From DATMQA01 sp035566895 (GTDB lineage Bacteria; Verrucomicrobiota; Verrucomicrobiia; Limisphaerales; UBA8199): 63,128 nt of DNA. Each line of letters begins with the position of its first letter. The first letter of the stretch is position 1. Positions 27,169 through 36,024 of the stretch are shown in pieces. The position numbers and the translations under genes are program-made. The stretch is from the NCBI GenBank assembly GCA_035566895.1, contig DATMQA010000010.1, forward strand, positions 1 through 63,128. Direction: 5' to 3'. Under the pieces are notes generated by a model that was not told the origin of the DNA, made no database searches, and saw only the letters and a program-made list of their open reading frames with translations.

Positions 27169-28755
27169 ATGGAGCGCAGAATGGCAAATACGTTCGCTGT
27201 CTCGAGGGCACAACTGATTTATGCGGTGTGCCTGCCGCTGGCGGTCTTGCTGGGTTACCTGCTGGCGGACCCGGTGGACCAGGGGAACCTGGCGATTGTG
27301 GTGCTGGTGGTGGGGGTGCTGTCGGTCCCGGTGGTGATGCGGTGGTATCATCCGCTGTTGATTTTCACGTGGAATGCGGTGGTCACTTTCTACTTTTTGC
27401 CAGGCCGCCCATACCTGTGGATGATCTTCGCACTAACAGGCCTCTTTTTCGCCATTTTGAACCGGACGACGAGCGCTGAGGCGCGGTTTGTGGATGTCCC
27501 ATCGATCCATCGCCCGGTGCTGTTTATTGCCGCGGTGGTGGTGGCGACGGCCTGGTTGCGAGGAGGCATAGGGGTGCGGAGCCTGGGCTCGGCGCATTTT
27601 GGCGGGCGGAATTATTTTATGATCCTGGCGGGAGCGGCCGGTTATTTCGCCATGATCAGCCAGCGGATTCCGCGGGAACGGACAAACCTTTATGTGGGAC
27701 TGTTTTTTCTGACGGGGCTGACCGCGCTGGTAGCCAACCTGGCATTCATGGCCGGCTCACATTTTGACTTTCTATATTACATTTTTCCGCCGGAACTCGC
27801 CCAGGAACAAGTCTTGGCCGAAAATCGGTTGAGCAGCGGGATATTCCGTCTTTACGGGCTGACGGTCGGGAGCAACGCAGTATGTTGCTGGCTGATGGCC
27901 CAGTACGGGTTGCGCGGGGTTTTTGATTGGAAAAAGCCGTGGCGCGGGCTGTTGTTGATAGCGGCCGGCGTAGCTTGCCTTTACTCTGGTTTTCGCTCAT
28001 CACTTGGCCTTTTCGGCCTGACGTTATTGGCGCAACTCTGTTGTGAGGGCCTGTTCCGGCCCAGGGTGCTCATTCTAGGCTCGGTAAGTCTTGTCGTGGG
28101 TGGGCTGCTCCTGGCGCCTTTGTCGGAACGGTTGCCGCTATCGATTCAGCGGACCATCAGCTTTCTACCAGTCGAGATTAGTCCGATGGCGAAGTTCAGT
28201 GCGGAGTCTACGGCGGAATGGCGCTTCCAGATGTGGAAGGAGGTATTGCCCGACATTCCGCGATACCTGCTCAAAGGCAAGGGCTACTCTTTTGACCCGA
28301 GCGAACTGGCATTTGCGGAGGAAAACGCCGGGCGGGGCTACACCTCTCAGTATGAAGGAACGATTATGGTGGGGGATTACCACAGCGGGCCGCTTTCGGT
28401 GATCATTCCATTCGGAATCTGGGGGGTCATCGGTTTTATCTGGTTCCTGGCGGCTACTCTGAGGTACCTCTACCGCAATTACCGTGATGGGGATCTGGCT
28501 CTGCGGCAAATCAATACGTTTCTGCTGGCGTACTTCATTGCCCGAATTCTGCAGTTTATTTTCGTTTTTGGTGGGTTTTATAGTGAATTCTACGTTTTTG
28601 CCGGCCTAGCGGGGCTAAGCGCGAGCCTGAACGGCCCAATACGTGCCAAAGAGGAAGAGGAAACGAGCGCCGAGACGGAGGAGGAACTTGCTTATCATGA
28701 GGGATTTACGCCTGGACAGTTGCGCTCATTTCGGAGACTGCGGGAACGGCTGTGA
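27169..28755 (+). CDS. O-antigen ligase/polymerase-like membrane protein, copy 1
   Basis: 528 aa with about eleven to twelve hydrophobic helices. ATG 27169 or the internal ATG 27181 (MANTFAVSR) could start it. The large periplasmic loop at about 340-410 has the ligase-type arrangement: an Arg/Trp block (AEWRFQMWKEVLP), a small Gly motif (LLKGKGYSF) and a His-containing block (VGDYHSGPLSVIIPFG). In WaaL/Wzy-like proteins, Arg and His in these positions are needed for glycan transfer from lipid carrier. A close paralogue follows 99 nt downstream. One of the two may polymerise repeat units and the other ligate; this cannot be told from sequence. The C-terminus is Glu-rich. Confidence 0.75.
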   Translation: MERRMANTFAVSRAQLIYAVCLPLAVLLGYLLADPVDQGNLAIVVLVVGVLSVPVVMRWYHPLLIFTWNAVVTFYFLPGRPYLWMIFALTGLFFAILNRTTSAEARFVDVPSIHRPVLFIAAVVVATAWLRGGIGVRSLGSAHFGGRNYFMILAGAAGYFAMISQRIPRERTNLYVGLFFLTGLTALVANLAFMAGSHFDFLYYIFPPELAQEQVLAENRLSSGIFRLYGLTVGSNAVCCWLMAQYGLRGVFDWKKPWRGLLLIAAGVACLYSGFRSSLGLFGLTLLAQLCCEGLFRPRVLILGSVSLVVGGLLLAPLSERLPLSIQRTISFLPVEISPMAKFSAESTAEWRFQMWKEVLPDIPRYLLKGKGYSFDPSELAFAEENAGRGYTSQYEGTIMVGDYHSGPLSVIIPFGIWGVIGFIWFLAATLRYLYRNYRDGDLALRQINTFLLAYFIARILQFIFVFGGFYSEFYVFAGLAGLSASLNGPIRAKEEEETSAETEEELAYHEGFTPGQLRSFRRLRERL

Positions 28756-28783
28756 GATGGAATGCCGCATGCTGCCATCGAAG

Positions 28784-28842
28784 ATAGAAGATAGAAGATA
28801 GAAGATGGAAGATGAAATGGAAGATGGAAGATGGACAGCGTT
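28784..28842. repeat. GAAGATA/GAAGATG heptamer array
   Basis: Seven to eight heptamers lie between the two tandem ligase-like genes, with one phase slip (GAAGATGAAATGGAAGATG). The array ends just before the start of the second copy. Confidence 0.88.
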
Positions 28843-28854
28843 TCAGCTCAGTAA

Positions 28855-30405
28855 ATGACTAACGCCTCATCAACGTTTCGTGCCCTGGTCATTTACGCGC
28901 TGGTGCTGCCCGTGGCGCTAGTGGTGGGGTATATGGTAGCGGTCCCGGCCGACCTGTTCTCGATGGGCACGGTCGGGTTAGTGCTGGCGGTGCTGATCAC
29001 ACCGTTGCTGCTTCGTTACCATCATCCATTGCTGTTCCTTAGCTGGAACATGTCGGCGGTTATTTTCTTTCTGCCAGGCCATCCCGAGTTCTGGGTAGTG
29101 ATGGCGTTTGTCAGCCTGATTATCTCGATCGTTCAGCGGACGATTGTCAGCCAGATGCGCTTTGTAACGGTATCGTGGATTCTGCTGCCATTGATGTTCC
29201 TCCTGGCGGTGGTCTGTGTCACCGCCCGACTGACCGGCGGCATCGGCTTGAACTCGCTCGGAGCTGACACCATCGGAGGCCGGCGGTACATCTATATCTT
29301 CGCGGCGATCGCGGGATTCCTGGCGATGGCAGCGCGGCGGATTCCACCGGAGAAGGTTCGGTTTTACGTTGGGCTTTACTTCCTGGCGGAGCTAACGAAC
29401 TTCATCGGGACTACGGCTCCATGGGCGCCGCCGTGGCTGTATTATCTGTATGTGGTTTTCCCGGTCGATTTCACGTCCTTCACTTTCGCATCGCCGGGCC
29501 AGCCGTGGGGCCACGAGGCGGTGACGCGACTGTACGGCGCGAGTGTTGCCGCTTTGGGAGCTTGCAATTACCTGCTGGCGCGCTTTGGCGTGCGAGGCCT
29601 GCTCGAAGGCGGACATCTTCGACGATTGGTATTGTTTGTGGTCCTGGCTATCTTAAGCCTGCTTGGAGGGTTCCGCACGTTTCTGATCCTCTTGTCGATG
29701 ACGGTTTTCTTTGCGTTTTATTTTGAGCGGATGTTTCGGCCAAAGTACCTGATTGCTATGGCGCTGTTGGGTATCCTGGGGGCAGCGCTGGTAATCCCGC
29801 TGGCGAACAAACTGCCCATCAGCATGCAGCGCGCGCTGAGTTTTCTTCCTCTCGATATCGGCCTGGAGGCGCGCGAAAGCGCCCAAACTACAGTGGAGTG
29901 GCGGTTGCAGATGTGGGAGGATTTGTTACCGGAAATCCCCAAGTACCTGCTAGTAGGCAAAGGCTTGGCGATTGATGCAAAGGAATTGGCCGCTGCGGAA
30001 GCCGTTCGCGGACTAGGTGAGAGTGAGTCCGGCACCATTTTGGTGGGAGACTATCATAGCGGGCCGCTGTCGGTGATTATTCCATTCGGGGTTTTTGGGA
30101 TGCTTGGCTTTATCTGGCTGATGGCAGCCATTGGTCGGGCGCTGTATTTGAATCATCGTTTCGGAGACCCCGCCTTGCAGAGTGTTAATACATTGCTGTT
30201 TGTGCTCTTCCTGGCGCGGGTGGTGGTCTTCATTGTGATTTTCGGTGGTTTTTACACCGACCTGGCGCATTTCCTCGGGCTTGCCGGCCTGAGCATCGCC
30301 ATCAATGGCGGCGTTCATCGCCCGGAGCGGGTCGAAAAGGTTACGAAGCCGATTCCGCTGAGGATACGGCCGGCGGTAAGGCACATACCGGAGATGGCGA
30401 GGTAG
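28855..30405 (+). CDS. O-antigen ligase/polymerase-like membrane protein, copy 2
   Basis: 516 aa, paralogous to the preceding gene over its whole length. Both share a GPLxVxLGYxxAxPxD-type start, LGA/LGS-xxxGGRxY, the loop block TVEWRLQMWEDLLPEIPKYLL (about 340-360), GKGLAID, and the strictly conserved VGDYHSGPLSVIIPFG. Topology is the same. Divergence is enough that the duplication is not recent, and the two may have different acceptors. Start ATG 28855 follows directly on a heptamer array, so regulatory sequence for this copy is either within the array or absent (read-through from copy 1). The C-terminus is short and basic rather than acidic. Confidence 0.75.
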   Translation: MTNASSTFRALVIYALVLPVALVVGYMVAVPADLFSMGTVGLVLAVLITPLLLRYHHPLLFLSWNMSAVIFFLPGHPEFWVVMAFVSLIISIVQRTIVSQMRFVTVSWILLPLMFLLAVVCVTARLTGGIGLNSLGADTIGGRRYIYIFAAIAGFLAMAARRIPPEKVRFYVGLYFLAELTNFIGTTAPWAPPWLYYLYVVFPVDFTSFTFASPGQPWGHEAVTRLYGASVAALGACNYLLARFGVRGLLEGGHLRRLVLFVVLAILSLLGGFRTFLILLSMTVFFAFYFERMFRPKYLIAMALLGILGAALVIPLANKLPISMQRALSFLPLDIGLEARESAQTTVEWRLQMWEDLLPEIPKYLLVGKGLAIDAKELAAAEAVRGLGESESGTILVGDYHSGPLSVIIPFGVFGMLGFIWLMAAIGRALYLNHRFGDPALQSVNTLLFVLFLARVVVFIVIFGGFYTDLAHFLGLAGLSIAINGGVHRPERVEKVTKPIPLRIRPAVRHIPEMAR

Positions 30406-30407
30406 GA

Positions 30408-30492
30408 GTCCAAAGTCCACAGTCTACGGTCCACGGTCCACAGTCCACGCGGTAAAAGTCCAAGGTCCAAGGTTCAAAGTCCAAAGTTTCGG
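30408..30492. repeat. GTCCACR/GTCCAAR heptamer array
   Basis: About ten heptamers (GTCCAAA, GTCCACA, GTCTACG, GTCCACG, GTCCAAG, GTTCAAA) start three nucleotides after the stop of ligase-like copy 2. They fill the space between convergent genes. Confidence 0.88.
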
Positions 30493-30513
30493 GCGAGGAC
30501 GGGAGACAGTTAG

Positions 30514-32580
30514 TTAGTTTGTGGGGGGGAGGAGTTTGATGATATACCAGGGCCAGGGCTCGCCGGTGGCGCGACTCCTGATGGGGACTTGCGCGATAAC
30601 GGAACCTCCGTGAGTTTGGACCCAATTGTCTAACCAGGCCTTGTCTTGCGGGTGGAGGTTGTCCACGGCGATGACGGCATAGTGGATATGTTGTGCGTCC
30701 AGTTCCCCACGAGATTGGTCGGGTTGCAAGGGCCAGATCCGTCGCTGGCCGAAGGGGCGCCAAAGGGAGGTTTCCATCGGAGAGGCGTCGATGAACGCCA
30801 TCAAGCCGACATCTTTTGCGTCGGGGGGGAGTCGGTCCCGCACGGGGGCCAGGAGGTCCCAACGAACGGCGTAGCTCTGATAAAGAAGGGCGGCGCGGGT
30901 GAGTAACTGGGAGCGCGGGTAATGGGCGGAAAGCCGGTTGAGAATCGTTTGGGCCGGCCAGAGCGGGCGCGGCGGGTTGAGAACCAGCATCATGGCCGTG
31001 AGGAGGAAGGTCGCGAGGCCGAGAGCTTGCCACCAGCGTGCGCGGACCAGGCGCTCATGGCCAGCGGCGACCAGGATGAGCGGCATCAGCAGGCAGTAAT
31101 ATGGGGTGGCCAACCTGGCGGGGCTGCTGACGTTCATGGCCACCATAAAGGCAAGCATGGGAATCACCGCCGACCAGCGAACGAGGGCGGTGGAGGCGGG
31201 CTTCCAGCCTGCCAGTGGCGGATGCATCCTTGCGTCCTGTCCAGGCAATGCGGCCGGCGGGGACGCCGCTTCACTGGCAGGCTGGAAGCCCGCCTCTACG
31301 CGCCAGGCGCAGAGCCAGGAGAGCAGGAGGAGGGCGGTTACGCCGAGGCCCAGGCCGGCGCAGACCTCGAACTGGAGGTCCATGGTTTCCAGGTGGGCGG
31401 CGCCCGGTTCGAATCCCTCGACCATTCTGGAGAAGAGAGGTTTCGGCAGGAGCTTGTAGGCGTGGTCATTCCACCAGCCTGACAGCGGAAAGACAGGGGG
31501 CTGGAGGTTGTCCAGGGCCAGATTCAGGCCGTTGGCGGTGACTGTTACCAGGGGTGTGGGAGCCGGCCGGCCGCCCGATTCCAATGCCTGCCCCAACCAG
31601 CCACCGCCGTGCTGGTGGATGAAGAACATAACGGGCGCCAACGAGCTTGCCAGAGCAACGAGCAGCACTATTGCTGTAGCCAGAGGGCGTCGCCAGAGCA
31701 GGCGCAGGCTGGGCCAAACCGCGACCAACCAGGGCAGGCCGAGGGGCAGGTTGCTGGTTTTTGCGCCGGAGAGCAGGGCGGCGGCCAGAATGGACAACCA
31801 AACATCGGAGACCCGGCGGCTGGTCCTTGCGCGCAAGGCAAGATCGAGCGCGGCGACGGCGAAGAGGGCGCCGAACGCGTCGGTGCCGATGCTGCCGGCC
31901 TGCATAGCGAAACAAAGGCCGGCCGGCACCAGCCACATCCATTGCCAAGCGACGCGAGGACTCACGCCGAGGCGGTAGAACAGGCTAAAAGCCAGTCCGG
32001 GCATCAACAGGTAGAGAATTCCGTTGTAAACGAAGACCCAGCGGTCCGTTTTGAGCAGGGAGAACATCGGCACCGTCAGCCATTCGAACCCGCAAGCGTG
32101 CGCGTTGAAACTCGCCTGGGCCTGCGGGATCCAGTGCCAGCGTTGCTCGGCGAGCCAATGGAGCACGCGCGGGGCGCGGTAGGTCAAACCATCAGGATTG
32201 CCTGGGGGATAGAGGAGGCCTCCGGCAATGGCCATGACGGCCAAGAACAAAAAAGCCAACGGGAAAGGGCGGCGGAAACGGCGCCGCAGCTTTTGCAGGC
32301 GCACCCGGGGGAGGCCCAGCGGGAAGAGCTGTCTCCGAAAGCACAAGGCAGCGGCGGCAACGAAACCAAACGCGGCGATATAACCTCGCACGTTCAGTTG
32401 ATGGAGGGCGGAGAGTCCCCAGCCCAGGCAGTTGCAAAGGGCGCAAAAGAGGAGCCACCAGCCGATGGGCCTGAGTGGGTCAGGCTGGTTAGCGGTCATC
32501 GGGCCAGGGCGAAGCGGTTTGTCAGGAAAATCCGAACGAGCCGAGCCCGCTTCGGAAGCATTGGCCGGGACGGAGGTCAT
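30514..32580 (-). CDS. GT-C-like membrane glycosyltransferase with in-frame palindromic insertion
   Basis: 688 aa, with start at ATG 32580, which overlaps the upstream gene's stop as ATGA; a longer frame begins at 32589. About twelve hydrophobic helices and a LLYPPGNPDGLTYRAPRVLHWL loop near residue 120 recall ArnT/PMT-like GT-C enzymes that use polyprenyl-phosphate sugars. The acidic catalytic motif is NPDGLTYRAP. Residues about 429-463 (VEAGFQPASE...PLAGWKPASTA) are a translation of a 104-bp palindrome inserted in frame and are probably not part of the ancestral protein. The upstream gene encodes a polyprenyl-phosphate-type glycosyltransferase, which could supply its donor. Confidence 0.7.
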   Translation of the reverse strand: MTSVPANASEAGSARSDFPDKPLRPGPMTANQPDPLRPIGWWLLFCALCNCLGWGLSALHQLNVRGYIAAFGFVAAAALCFRRQLFPLGLPRVRLQKLRRRFRRPFPLAFLFLAVMAIAGGLLYPPGNPDGLTYRAPRVLHWLAEQRWHWIPQAQASFNAHACGFEWLTVPMFSLLKTDRWVFVYNGILYLLMPGLAFSLFYRLGVSPRVAWQWMWLVPAGLCFAMQAGSIGTDAFGALFAVAALDLALRARTSRRVSDVWLSILAAALLSGAKTSNLPLGLPWLVAVWPSLRLLWRRPLATAIVLLVALASSLAPVMFFIHQHGGGWLGQALESGGRPAPTPLVTVTANGLNLALDNLQPPVFPLSGWWNDHAYKLLPKPLFSRMVEGFEPGAAHLETMDLQFEVCAGLGLGVTALLLLSWLCAWRVEAGFQPASEAASPPAALPGQDARMHPPLAGWKPASTALVRWSAVIPMLAFMVAMNVSSPARLATPYYCLLMPLILVAAGHERLVRARWWQALGLATFLLTAMMLVLNPPRPLWPAQTILNRLSAHYPRSQLLTRAALLYQSYAVRWDLLAPVRDRLPPDAKDVGLMAFIDASPMETSLWRPFGQRRIWPLQPDQSRGELDAQHIHYAVIAVDNLHPQDKAWLDNWVQTHGGSVIAQVPIRSRATGEPWPWYIIKLLPPTN
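31193..31296. mobile_element. 104-bp palindromic (MITE/REP-like) element inside a coding gene
   Basis: Perfect 25-bp inverted arms (31193-31217 and 31272-31296, each containing GGCGGGCTTCCAGCCTGCC or its complement) flank a 54-nt centre. The element adds about 34 codons in frame without a stop to the GT-C-like gene. It carries no gene. Confidence 0.8.
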
Positions 32581-33569
32581 TTTTCCCACGGTTTATGGGA
32601 CGAGGGGAGTTGTTTGCCGATGAGCTTCTCGATTTCGAGCAGACGGAGGTTGACGCTATTGAGAATGAGTCCAAGCCCCAGGCTGAGAAAGCTGAGAATG
32701 ACCAGGGCGGCAGCCAGAACGGCCAGAGGCACGCTGTAAACGTAATTTTCCGAGAAGTACTGGTACACGGGGCGAACCCCTGCTACGAGTCCGGCGGCGA
32801 ACAGCGCCAGGCTGAGGCCGCCAAAGAAGGAAAGCGGCTTGTAGGACTTGACCATGAGGAACAGTTTGAGCAGGACGGCGAAGCCGTCAGAGAAGGTCTT
32901 GAGTTTTGAGAAACTCCCCTCAGGCCGCACGCCATAGGGGGCGCGGACTTCTTTGAGCACCAAACCCCGATAGAGGGCCTGGAGCGTCAGTTCGGTTTCG
33001 ACGTCGAACCCACGAGCGGTGATGGGAATCCTGGCGGCGGCTTCGCGGCTAAAGGCACGGTAGCCGGAAAAGATATCGGTGATTTGAGCGCCAAACATCC
33101 GGTTGATCAGCGCGCAGACCAGACGGTTGCCGAACATGTGGAAATTCCGGAAGGATTTCTCCGTGTGCTCGGAAAGCCGGGTGGCCGAAGTCATGTCGGC
33201 GTCCCCTTTGAGGATCGGTTCCAAAAGCAGGTTCACCGAGGTGGCATCATAGGTGTCGTCGCCGTCCACCATTACGAGAATGTCGGCATCGACCTGGTCG
33301 AACATGGAAGCCACGACGAAACCTTTGCCCTGGCGCTTTTCGCGGCGGACGATAGCGCCGGCCTCGCGGGCAATCCGCGCGGTGGCATCGGTGCAATTAT
33401 TGTCGTAAACGTAGATGCCGGCTTCGGGGAGAACGCGTTTGAAATCGGCGACGACTTTGCCGATGGTCTTCTCCTCCTGGTAACAGGGAATAATCACCGC
33501 GATTTTGGGATTTGCTGCCGGAGTGTTGGGCATATCTGGGAGCGTTTCAACCTGGATGTTGACGGGCAA
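32577..33569 (-). CDS. Family 2 glycosyltransferase, dolichol-phosphate-mannose-synthase-like
   Basis: 330 aa; ATG 33569 or the internal ATG 33533 (MPNTPAANPKIAV) may start it. The GT2 core is AVIIPCYQEEKTIGKVV, then VYDNNCTDATA and VMVDGDDTYDA with the DxD-like metal site (about residues 100-106). Two C-terminal transmembrane helices (about 240-305) fit the polyprenyl-phosphate glycosyltransferase class that makes undecaprenyl-phosphate sugars. It overlaps the upstream methyltransferase by 23 nt and the downstream GT-C-like gene by 4 nt (ATGA), so three genes form one operon. A donor-making enzyme followed by a GT-C user is a coherent pair. Confidence 0.87.
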   Translation of the reverse strand: MPVNIQVETLPDMPNTPAANPKIAVIIPCYQEEKTIGKVVADFKRVLPEAGIYVYDNNCTDATARIAREAGAIVRREKRQGKGFVVASMFDQVDADILVMVDGDDTYDATSVNLLLEPILKGDADMTSATRLSEHTEKSFRNFHMFGNRLVCALINRMFGAQITDIFSGYRAFSREAAARIPITARGFDVETELTLQALYRGLVLKEVRAPYGVRPEGSFSKLKTFSDGFAVLLKLFLMVKSYKPLSFFGGLSLALFAAGLVAGVRPVYQYFSENYVYSVPLAVLAAALVILSFLSLGLGLILNSVNLRLLEIEKLIGKQLPSSHKPWEK

Positions 33570-34308
33570 CGAGCAGCAGCGACTGCCCCACCGGCGGTGC
33601 CACTACATTTTCCACTCGTGAAATACACGGGACAAAGTAACGGTCGAAAACGCGGATTTGGGCATCGTTTTGTTTCCGGGTTTTGGAAATCCTGGCGTTC
33701 CACCACCAGGCCCAGACACCGATGAAGTTGAAATAGCGGAGCTTTTCGACCTGCATCCCGAGAGCAGCAATGAGTTGGCGGGCGGAAGCTTTGGAGTAGC
33801 GGCGGTAATGGCCCAATCGTTCGTCAATATGGCCAAAGGCCCAGGGTGCGGCCGGCACCAACAGCACAATGCGGCCATCGGGTTTCAAACGGCGGCGGAG
33901 CAGTTGGAGGACGGCGGCGTCATCCTTGATGTGCTCGAGAACGTTCATCAGGACAATGGTGTCGCGGCGGTCTTCCGGCGGCAGTTGTTGGTCCAAGGAT
34001 TCGACGGTGGCGTTGCAAACGCGGACGTTGGCGAGGTCCTTCGTTTTTTCCTGCAACCGGGCGAAACAGTAGGCATTGGGTTCGATACTGACGACCGATT
34101 CAGCAACCCGGGCCAGCTCCGGCGTGAAGTTTCCGATACCGCCGCCCACCTCGAGGACTTTGCCGGTTATGTAGGGCGCGACCATAGCGAATTGCCAGCG
34201 CCGGAAATTCCCGGCTCTGGCCATCTGGAGAAGATCCTCCAGGAAAAACGGGTCTTCCTCGATGGGAAAAAGGTCAGTGGAATGCGCCATGCTCCACCCT
34301 CGAAACAC
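33547..34308 (-). CDS. Class I SAM-dependent methyltransferase
   Basis: 253 aa (ATG 34308, or ATG 34290 giving MAHSTDLFPIEED). Motif I is VLEVGGGIGNFTPEL (about 52-66), the acidic strand is VVSIEPNAYCFARL, and motif II/III reads DTIVLMNVLEHIKDDAAVL with a following PDGRIVLLVPAAPWAFG. This is the Methyltransf_12/23 type frequently found with polyprenyl glycosyltransferases. It opens a three-gene operon with the DPM1-like and GT-C-like genes. A methylated sugar or lipid-linked intermediate is the likely target, by inference. Confidence 0.85.
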   Translation of the reverse strand: MFRGWSMAHSTDLFPIEEDPFFLEDLLQMARAGNFRRWQFAMVAPYITGKVLEVGGGIGNFTPELARVAESVVSIEPNAYCFARLQEKTKDLANVRVCNATVESLDQQLPPEDRRDTIVLMNVLEHIKDDAAVLQLLRRRLKPDGRIVLLVPAAPWAFGHIDERLGHYRRYSKASARQLIAALGMQVEKLRYFNFIGVWAWWWNARISKTRKQNDAQIRVFDRYFVPCISRVENVVAPPVGQSLLLVARQHPG

Positions 34309-34383
34309 TCAAGCTCATCAAAAAAGCTGCAGGCAACACGGGTGCAGGCTAGCAAATTTGAAGGGCATGGCAAACGTAAAACC

Positions 34384-35997
34384 CTAGTTGGTGGAGCGGC
34401 GGAAGATCTGCATTGGATGGCGGTCATTCTGAGGCTGACCCGAGTAGCTGGCGAATTTGCGTCCGATGATGGGCAAACGAGCCAGGGCGGTGAAATCAAA
34501 GGAGTCGCCAAAGGGAGGAGTCACCGCAACCCATTCACCGCCGAAGAAGCCGCAGAAGTGGTCCTTCTGGGCAGGGGAAGTGATCACTACTGAGACGGAT
34601 TGCTTTTCCCCGGGGGTGAAGTCCCGGCCAGGGATGGAGGTGGCCAACAGCGCTGACGAGGAGCAAAAGTCGTACACGACCTCGGCGGCCTGCTTGGCTT
34701 CGAAGAACGCACCCATGTCGCTGAAGACCACATCGTTTCGTGAGACGTTTGAGGCGACGGTGCGCTGGAGTTCGGCCCGCGGTACGAGCCGGTAGCAGGC
34801 GGCGACGATGCCCAGGCGCAAAGGGAGGCCGACCAGCATCCCGGCTGCGAGCGTGGCCGCGAAGACGGGCCTGGCCCAGCGTCTGACCTCGCCTGTATTA
34901 GCGCCCAGCTCGGAGCCCACTGCTAAAAACGCGAGCAACAGCGGAACGAAGCGCATATACGAGTAGTAAAAGGCAAAGTGCCCGATGAGATCGAAGAAGG
35001 CGGGCAGACCGAAGAACAGGGCGACGCTGAAGAGCACGAGTTTGCGGGTGGGCGCGGTCAATTGTTTCCAGGCTGGGGCGACGAGAATCAAAAGGCCCAA
35101 GAGAAGGATTACGCTGGTGAGTTCCTCGAGATAGCAGGCGATTATTTCGTGAACGAGGTGGGCGAGCCGGGCGACAACCGGAAGTTGTGGGGCATGGGCA
35201 TAATTCTTGCCGAGCAGCCCGACTACTGGTGGAAGGAACCAGGCCAGGGCGCCTTTCCAGGCCAGGAAGGCCACGAGAGTGCCGGCGCCCAGAGCCATGC
35301 CCAACGACAGAAGAACCATTTCCCGCAGGCGGAGCGGTTGGGGGCCGTGCTCCGGACGGCTGGCGCTGGAGAGCAGCAGCCAGGCGGCAAAGGAGGCCAC
35401 CCAGGCATAGAGGGCGACCTGAAGGCCAATCCAAACCGTTGTGGCGGACAACAGGACCAGGCACAAGTCGCGGAGGCGCGGGCGGGTGAGTCCGAAGGCC
35501 AGGAGCAGCAACAGCACGCAGACCATGCCCAGGATGTCGGGCCGCGAGCAGCGGTAGGAATAACTCATGCCGTAGCCCAAGTGCAGCGCGGGAATCATCA
35601 AAAGGCGCGCCCAGGAAGACCGCACAAGGCCGAACCTCCACGAGGCGCGCCAAACGAGGAAGGCGGCGATGGCCATTAGTGCGTAGTTGAAGGCGCGCAC
35701 GGCGAGCAGGGAGGTTCCCAGGAGCGCCAGCCAGGGCACTTGCGCCAGGAGATAGAGCGGGCAATTGACGGTGGGGAAGGTGTTTAGCGGCGAGAACTGC
35801 CAGACCCGGGTCGTGAACGAGCCGTATTTAACGAGGTTGACAGCGGGTTCGGAAAAATACGGTTCATCGCACCAAACGGCCGGATAAAGGTTATAAGTCG
35901 CGAGGTTGAAGGCGAAGAAACCGCCGAGCAAAGCCAAGACCCAAGTCCATTCGGACAATGCCGGTCGCAGGCTGGTCGCCGGTTTTGCTAGCGTCAT
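34384..35997 (-). CDS. GT-C-type membrane glycosyltransferase (ArnT/PMT_2-like)
   Basis: 537 aa with about eleven to twelve hydrophobic helices. The first extracytoplasmic loop has LYPAVWCDEPYFSEPAVNL (about 40-58). Its Asp-Glu pair sits where ArnT/PMT-like enzymes place the catalytic acid. A soluble C-terminal domain of about 120 residues follows the last helix. It would transfer a sugar from a polyprenyl-phosphate donor on the outer face of the inner membrane. The upstream SxtJ gene is 27 nt away on the same strand, so it probably belongs to the carbamoyltransferase operon. Confidence 0.75.
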   Translation of the reverse strand: MTLAKPATSLRPALSEWTWVLALLGGFFAFNLATYNLYPAVWCDEPYFSEPAVNLVKYGSFTTRVWQFSPLNTFPTVNCPLYLLAQVPWLALLGTSLLAVRAFNYALMAIAAFLVWRASWRFGLVRSSWARLLMIPALHLGYGMSYSYRCSRPDILGMVCVLLLLLAFGLTRPRLRDLCLVLLSATTVWIGLQVALYAWVASFAAWLLLSSASRPEHGPQPLRLREMVLLSLGMALGAGTLVAFLAWKGALAWFLPPVVGLLGKNYAHAPQLPVVARLAHLVHEIIACYLEELTSVILLLGLLILVAPAWKQLTAPTRKLVLFSVALFFGLPAFFDLIGHFAFYYSYMRFVPLLLAFLAVGSELGANTGEVRRWARPVFAATLAAGMLVGLPLRLGIVAACYRLVPRAELQRTVASNVSRNDVVFSDMGAFFEAKQAAEVVYDFCSSSALLATSIPGRDFTPGEKQSVSVVITSPAQKDHFCGFFGGEWVAVTPPFGDSFDFTALARLPIIGRKFASYSGQPQNDRHPMQIFRRSTN

Positions 35998-36024
35998 ACT
36001 TCGACTTCTGGGCGTGGGCCGGGC

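Noticed and set aside
31400..31420. CCCGGTTCGAATCCC resembling a tRNA T-loop
   Set aside because: Same reason; it lies inside the GT-C-like gene and lacks the rest of a cloverleaf.
31609..32739. 376-aa plus-strand open frame opposite the GT-C-like gene
   Set aside because: Antisense shadow; rich in Gln/Arg/Gly with no domain.
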